This document shows, one piece after another, positions 59,617-64,000 of a stretch of 64,000 nt of DNA (its first letter is position 1; each line of letters starts with the position of its first letter). The DNA comes from Candidatus Gastranaerophilales bacterium HUM_1. Lineage in GTDB: Bacteria; Cyanobacteriota; Vampirovibrionia; Gastranaerophilales; Gastranaerophilaceae. Below the pieces are notes generated by a model. The model was given only the letters and a program-made list of their open reading frames with translations, ran no database searches and was not told the DNA's origin. Both the position numbers and the translations under genes were made by a program. The stretch covers positions 124,001-188,000 of the forward strand of contig DAAY01000007.1 in the NCBI GenBank assembly GCA_002103105.1, written 5' to 3'.

Positions 59617-61089
59617 TTACAATGCGACTTCGGTAATTAATGCAGATTTTTCGTCCAATTTCGGAATTTTTATTGAAAAAGTATTCTTTGTCCCAATATT
59701 ATCAAGACTGATTGTGCCTTCATGTGCTTCCAAAATTTTTCGGCAAAAATATAAACCCAAACCAACTCCACTATTTGATTCTAAAGGGTTTCCGCAAACA
59801 TATTTATCAAAAATATTCACTTTCAAACTCTCAGAAATTTCTTCACTCTCATTTTTAAAATCAAAAACATAAAAACCATTTTCCAACTTAATGGAAATAT
59901 CCACAACGCTATTTTCAAAAGCATAATTTATCGCATTGTTGAGCATATTACCAATAACTCTGCGTAATTGATTTTCGTCTGCATACATCAATTTTTCATC
60001 TTCTGTTAATTTGGAATTAAACCGAATTTCTACATTTTTAATTTTACCCAAATCTCTAACCTCTCTTATTGATTTAGTCATTAAAAAAAGAATATCAAAT
60101 CTAGAATAAACAAGTTGAATAATTCCGTTATTTTGTTTACAAGTTTTCAAAAGAGTACAAAGCATATCTTTCATATATTTCGTAGATTCAATAATCAATG
60201 CCATAACCTCTTGATGACCTTCGTCTATTTTTCCATAATATTCGTTATAAAGCATCTCAAGAGAACTTATTTGAGCTTGTAATGGATTTTTCAAATCGTG
60301 AGATAAAGTAGCCAAAAATAAATCTCGTTGATGTTCTAATTTTTTATCTGCATCAATATTTTTTGCAATAGCTACTAAGCCATTAATTTCATTATTGGAA
60401 GTTAAAATTGGAGCTTTGTGAATTTTATACCAATGAGGTTTTCCATCAGAACCAATTACAACTTTTTCTCTATGTAAATGTTTTTTATTTTGCAGTACAT
60501 AGTTATCCTCATTCTCAACTTCTGGCAAAGCCTCTTTCATATCTATTTCAACCCCATCAGAATAAGAATCAATACCGTTCAGAACGAAATTCCTTGATTC
60601 ATTATTTGCAACAACAAGTTTTTTATCATTATCTTTCATATAAACAAGTAAAGGCAAATTCTCTAGCAATGTGTTTAGCTGATAATTCTTTTCTAGTAAT
60701 CTTGTTTTCAAATTTTCTTCTCTTGTTACATCTCGAGAAACCGACAATACACCACAAACAATTCCATCTCTAACAATTGGAGTCGTTGTTTGTTTAATTA
60801 TTTTATTAACCCCGTGTATCTTATGTCTGAAAGTATAACAGTTTGTTTCTAATTCGGAGATTGCCTTTTGGGCATTATTTATTACAACTTGAGCACTCTC
60901 ATTAGTAGGGAAAACTTCATCAACAGACTTCCCGATAATTGGAGTTTTTTCATCTCCTTCAATAAGGGATCTCAAAAACGCTTTGTTATAAGCAATATAC
61001 TTTAAATCTAAATCTTTGACGGTTATTATATCTTCGCAATATTCAAAGATTGCATCTAATAAATGTTCTTTTCCTTCAATATCAATCAT
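59617..61089 (-). CDS. Cytoplasmic PAS-PAS histidine kinase
   Basis: 490 residues without membrane helices. Two PAS domains (about 8-120 and 140-255; the second ends GLVAIAKNIDADKKLEHQRD), dimerisation H-box LFLATLSHDLKNPLQAQ with the phospho-His, N-box NQLRRVIGNMLNNAINYA, G-box GVGLGLYFCRKILEAH. Orphan: no response regulator adjacent. The ATG has no clear Shine-Dalgarno. An inverted repeat ACTACTA-TAT-TAGTAGT lies 34 bases upstream and may be an operator. Confidence 0.92.
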   Translation of the reverse strand: MIDIEGKEHLLDAIFEYCEDIITVKDLDLKYIAYNKAFLRSLIEGDEKTPIIGKSVDEVFPTNESAQVVINNAQKAISELETNCYTFRHKIHGVNKIIKQTTTPIVRDGIVCGVLSVSRDVTREENLKTRLLEKNYQLNTLLENLPLLVYMKDNDKKLVVANNESRNFVLNGIDSYSDGVEIDMKEALPEVENEDNYVLQNKKHLHREKVVIGSDGKPHWYKIHKAPILTSNNEINGLVAIAKNIDADKKLEHQRDLFLATLSHDLKNPLQAQISSLEMLYNEYYGKIDEGHQEVMALIIESTKYMKDMLCTLLKTCKQNNGIIQLVYSRFDILFLMTKSIREVRDLGKIKNVEIRFNSKLTEDEKLMYADENQLRRVIGNMLNNAINYAFENSVVDISIKLENGFYVFDFKNESEEISESLKVNIFDKYVCGNPLESNSGVGLGLYFCRKILEAHEGTISLDNIGTKNTFSIKIPKLDEKSALITEVAL

Positions 61090-61122
61090 AATTTGGATGT
61101 AATTCTACTACACAAGGATATT

Positions 61123-61139
61123 ACTACTATATTAGTAGT
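61123..61139 (-). promoter_or_regulatory. Inverted repeat upstream of the histidine kinase
   Basis: ACTACTA (61123-61129) TAT TAGTAGT (61133-61139), with a further half-like TTCTACTAC at 61103-61111. Location between two minus-strand genes suggests an operator; the regulator is unknown. Confidence 0.4.
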
Positions 61140-61201
61140 TGGGCAATTATCCAAGTGGCTAATATTCAAAATTATTTATTAGTATCTATTTTAAGTTCAA
61201 T

Positions 61202-63556
61202 CTAGTGGAAACCTTTATCTGAGAATACATCAAAGTAGTAATCATTGTTGCTTGAGAATAATCTATCATCATGTCCTGCAACTTTTAATTCCATTTTATA
61301 TCTCAAAGTATTGTTATTTTTCCCTGTCTTTTTAATCCCAGAAGAACCCCATTCTCTAGCAAAACTAGCTAGAGCATCTTCAAATCCCTTAAGGTAAATA
61401 AGACAAGTTGGATATTTATACTTATCTGTAATTGCCTTTTTAGCTTTAGCACTAAATGTAGCAGTAACAGTTTCAGAGCCAGAAGTTTTTATTTGTACAG
61501 GTGTATCTACATTCAAATAATCTTGTTCAACTATTGATTTCAAAATTGCCTTGTCAACAGAATTTTTCTGATCGAACATATCTATAAAATTAGAAAGCTG
61601 AGTTTTATTTTCAGAACTCAAATTCATATAATCATCATACTTGCATAAATACTTTACAGCCTCACTCTGAGTGGCAGTTTTTTCCATAATTTTATCTAAA
61701 ACTTCTGGATATTTTGAGTATTTAACACTCTCTGGATACATTTTTGCAACTTCTGAATTAATTAAATAGTGACCAGCTTTTTCAACATCAATCGTTCCAT
61801 CTTCTCTCATCGCAAACTTTTCAGCTTTTGTTAAAACTTCATCACTTGTTTTTCCTTCAGATTTATAGAAATTATAAGTATCCCAACGCATAATACTTTG
61901 TTCTACCGCATTTCTATTGAGAATGTTTGTTTCTTTGTCAGTATTTTTATTTATCAAGGAAATCAAATATTTTGCATTTTTGCAATCATCTATTGATTTT
62001 GGACGATAATCAGCACAAGAATTTGCAATATCAGCCAAATCGTTTTGATAAAGAACATTCATGGCATTGTCAAAATCTTTTTTTACAGATTTCAATTCTG
62101 AAGAAACCTTTTGCCTAATTTTTATATCTTCTTCCGCTTTTTGCCTTGCAAGTTCATTTAACTTATTTGTTCCTTTGGGAGCTAAATCTTGTTCTTTAAT
62201 ATAATCTACGGCTTCTTCCATAGACTTTTTACCTTCCCTAACAGAATCTAATTCTCTCAAAAATTTTGCTAAAAATTTAGTATCTTCTGGGGTAAAATCA
62301 CAACTATCAAAATCAATAATCTTACCCAAAATTTCTTCATTTTCGCCAATCCCACCATTAGCAAAGAAATCTAATCTAGCTCTAAATTGGTTAACATCAA
62401 AATTGCCATAATCTTTCTGTGCATAATCAAGAGCTTCTCCAGATTTTACAAACGAGCGAACCTTTTCTGGCATTTTTTCAAATTTATAATCAGAACCTCT
62501 CAAATCAGATAATGCAACAGAAATACCATCTTTTTCGTATTTTATTTCGTTCAATTTTTGTCCTTCAAGATAATGTTTTCTAACTACTGAAGTAACAAAA
62601 TCATCAAAATCAGTCCTCAAAAGTTTCAAATCTAAATCACTAACTTGAGGAGTTTTTATCTTGCGGACTTCTGGAATTGAAGACATTCCATTAGTTGCAA
62701 TACTTTCATATCTTTCAAAAATTTTAACAGCCGTATAAGGAAAAACCGAATCAAATAACTCTATTGGGTTAGCATTATGTTTCATTGCAATATCATAAAC
62801 TAAAGCCCCGACAGGTTTTACACAATATTCACTAGCTTCCTCTACCGAACCCATATTATCTGCCAAACCCTCATAAAAACCCCGAGTTAAAACACTCTCA
62901 ATTTTCCTTGCAATAACTTCTTGCGGAGAAGCTGGAGTTTTAATTTTCGGGTATTGTTTGTTCAAATCTTCTATTTTTGAAATATTTTTTAACTCACTAT
63001 AATAATCCGTCACAACTTTTGACAAATTAAAATCATCCTCAACTACCGCAGATTTTAACTTGTTCAACAATGGATAGTCCACATTTTCAGCGACTTGTTT
63101 TTTATTTTTTGCCCCATCTGGACTGTATTTGAATTTTGAAACTTGAGTTAACTTTTTCTGAAGTTTTTGGATTTGTTCAAACTTTTGTTGAGGATTTAGA
63201 ACTTTATCCTCTGCCAATTTTTCTGCTTCTTCTAAAATTTTTTCCTGACGCTTCATAGCTTCTCTAAAGAAATTCATAACTCGACGCATAACTTTCATTG
63301 TCAATTCTTCAGTATTAATATCAGGTTCTTCTGTTTGCAACAGTTCAGTAATTTGGCGTAGCAGTTTTGATTTTTCCGCATCCAGATTTATTTTTTTAGG
63401 CTTTACTCCATAAATTGAACCAAAAGCTATTTTTGAATAATCAATATTTGGATATTGCTGAGTTGAAAGACTTACTTGAGTTGTATTTCTAGAACGAGTT
63501 TTATTAGTTGATTTGTAATTATCAACTGGGGCGAATGTAATTTTTTGAACTAACAT
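61202..63556 (-). CDS. Large hypothetical protein (784 aa)
   Basis: Unknown family. N-terminus MLVQKITFAPVDNYKST, then a low-complexity Ser/Thr/Gln stretch and a second F-x-G motif (YSKIAFGSIYG) near residue 45. Residues 60-750 are predicted mostly helical and very rich in Lys/Glu/Asp, with coiled segments around 90-150 (EKILEEAEKLAEDKVLNPQ) and 450-520. The last 60 residues turn beta-rich (MELKVAGHDDRLF). No signal peptide or membrane helix. Could be a secreted effector or structural protein; no enzymatic motif seen. Confidence 0.7.
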   Translation of the reverse strand: MLVQKITFAPVDNYKSTNKTRSRNTTQVSLSTQQYPNIDYSKIAFGSIYGVKPKKINLDAEKSKLLRQITELLQTEEPDINTEELTMKVMRRVMNFFREAMKRQEKILEEAEKLAEDKVLNPQQKFEQIQKLQKKLTQVSKFKYSPDGAKNKKQVAENVDYPLLNKLKSAVVEDDFNLSKVVTDYYSELKNISKIEDLNKQYPKIKTPASPQEVIARKIESVLTRGFYEGLADNMGSVEEASEYCVKPVGALVYDIAMKHNANPIELFDSVFPYTAVKIFERYESIATNGMSSIPEVRKIKTPQVSDLDLKLLRTDFDDFVTSVVRKHYLEGQKLNEIKYEKDGISVALSDLRGSDYKFEKMPEKVRSFVKSGEALDYAQKDYGNFDVNQFRARLDFFANGGIGENEEILGKIIDFDSCDFTPEDTKFLAKFLRELDSVREGKKSMEEAVDYIKEQDLAPKGTNKLNELARQKAEEDIKIRQKVSSELKSVKKDFDNAMNVLYQNDLADIANSCADYRPKSIDDCKNAKYLISLINKNTDKETNILNRNAVEQSIMRWDTYNFYKSEGKTSDEVLTKAEKFAMREDGTIDVEKAGHYLINSEVAKMYPESVKYSKYPEVLDKIMEKTATQSEAVKYLCKYDDYMNLSSENKTQLSNFIDMFDQKNSVDKAILKSIVEQDYLNVDTPVQIKTSGSETVTATFSAKAKKAITDKYKYPTCLIYLKGFEDALASFAREWGSSGIKKTGKNNNTLRYKMELKVAGHDDRLFSSNNDYYFDVFSDKGFH

Positions 63557-63696
63557 AATATTTCCTTTATACCTATAATAATAAAACAGATGAACTAATT
63601 TTTTGATAGAGAATTTTAAATATTTAGAAAATTTTACATTTTAATTTCCTAAACTTAATAATAAAATAATATACGGAGAAAAGCACAATATAAACT

Positions 63697-63729
63697 AACG
63701 AGGCGAGAGTTTTCAACTCCCGCCTCGTT
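63697..63729 (-). terminator. Terminator-like hairpin after the acyltransferase gene
   Basis: AACGAGGCGAGAGTT (63697-63711) faces AACTCCCGCCTCGTT (63715-63729), loop TTC. In the minus-strand RNA the only mismatch becomes a G-U pair, giving 15 continuous pairs, GC-rich for this genome. The following U-run is weak. It lies 40 bases past the acyltransferase stop. Confidence 0.65.
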
Positions 63730-63768
63730 GTACCTAAAAGCTGTTAAGCAAAACATAGACTACAAGGC

Positions 63769-64000
63769 TCAAAAAAGACTACCACCCCCCCCGAGATAGG
63801 CATTATCATTGATGTTTAGCCTATTTTCCAAAAATTTAGCACTTGGTTTCTCGATTAGATAATATGTTAACATCCCTACTATTATAGAAACAATGAATAT
63901 ACTTACAATATTTATAATTGGATGATATATAACAAAATGTTGGCATTTATTCATTATGTAAATGTTCCACAAATCTTTTATTAAATAATGAGAAAGAAAA
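63769..64000 (-). CDS. Acyltransferase-3 family membrane protein, C-terminal part (5' end outside window)
   Basis: The frame is open to the window edge, so only about 76 C-terminal residues are visible (…FLSHYLIKDLWNIYIMNKC). They match the end of OafA/YrhL-type acyltransferase-3 proteins: a final membrane helix (NIVSIFIVSIIVGMLTYYL) and the family's closing motif YxxIEKPxxKxL (YYLIEKPSAKFL). Such enzymes acetylate O-antigen or other polysaccharides. The last codons contain an 8-base G tract (8 C on the plus strand, 63785-63792) giving GGGG before a TGA stop; slippage would change the tail. Confidence 0.75.
   Translation of the reverse strand, partial: FLSHYLIKDLWNIYIMNKCQHFVIYHPIINIVSIFIVSIIVGMLTYYLIEKPSAKFLENRLNINDNAYLGGGGSLF
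63785..63792 (-). repeat. Homopolymer C8/G8 tract at the acyltransferase C-terminus
   Basis: Eight consecutive Cs on the plus strand in a very AT-rich setting, inside coding sequence. Loss of one base would extend the protein end to LGGVVVFFEPCSLCFA; gain of one would end it at LGGGW. Such tracts are classic slipped-strand phase-variation sites in surface-modification genes. Confidence 0.6.

Overview
The window looks like the chromosome of a fermentative, Gram-negative-type, strongly AT-rich bacterium. Lipid A genes (lpxD, lpxC, fabZ), a heptose-nucleotide gene, adhE and L-lactate dehydrogenase, abundant TPR proteins, a prepilin beginning KRGFTLAEVLITLGIIG and several small proteins with an F-x-G/A motif near the N-terminus together suggest a gut member of the non-photosynthetic cyanobacterial sister group (Gastranaerophilales / Vampirovibrionia). 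That placement is inferred from gene content and protein style, not from a marker search. No rRNA, CRISPR array or transposase-type insertion sequence was found.

Layout. 0-4.2 kb: 3' part of asd, a small unknown protein, then rfaE2 and the lpxD-lpxC-fabZ operon, followed by a candidate small RNA. 4.4-9.6 kb (minus strand): a decayed GspE/PilB-like protein coupled to a response regulator, pepA, a secreted TPR protein and a small F-x-G protein. 10-15.4 kb: adhE behind a Rex/CRP-like operator, then def-fmt-aroH with overlapping genes. 15.4-26 kb: an unusual HerA-like protein with a Tudor-like tail, yqeK-nadD, TPR proteins, a UshA-like phosphohydrolase, a TPR glycosyltransferase and a tandem pair of metal-exporter-like permeases. 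26-41 kb: alr, lpd, ndk, tgt, a prepilin, mutS, tRNA-Gln, ldh, a DMT permease, gdhA, an FN3-GT2 protein and an Mrr-type nuclease.

42.1-51.8 kb is an integrated mobile element. It sits in the 3' end of the initiator tRNA-fMet gene and is bounded by a perfect 45-bp direct repeat. It carries an Xre regulator, a HhH-GPD DNA glycosylase, an excisionase-like protein, an HUH-type replication/mobilisation protein, a serine recombinase overlapping a tyrosine integrase, an HNH nuclease gene broken by a stop codon, and next to attR a two-gene module: a membrane-anchored GAF-like protein overlapping a Panacea (DUF4065/SocA-like) protein. That pair is the best candidate for an undescribed defence or toxin-antitoxin system. 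Just outside attR is a fossil of an older tyrosine integrase, so this tRNA appears to be a repeated integration site.

52-64 kb: acetyltransferase, a second TPR glycosyltransferase, nitroreductase, a flavin reductase, a DXS-like enzyme with a MerR regulator, a sugar-porter MFS protein, an orphan PAS histidine kinase, a large unknown protein, and the 3' end of an acyltransferase gene whose last codons contain an 8-base C/G tract (possible phase variation). Start codons were set by Shine-Dalgarno spacing where one is visible. Three genes (nadD, the 590-residue TPR gene, alr) instead have a -10 hexamer 6-9 bases before the ATG and are probably leaderless.
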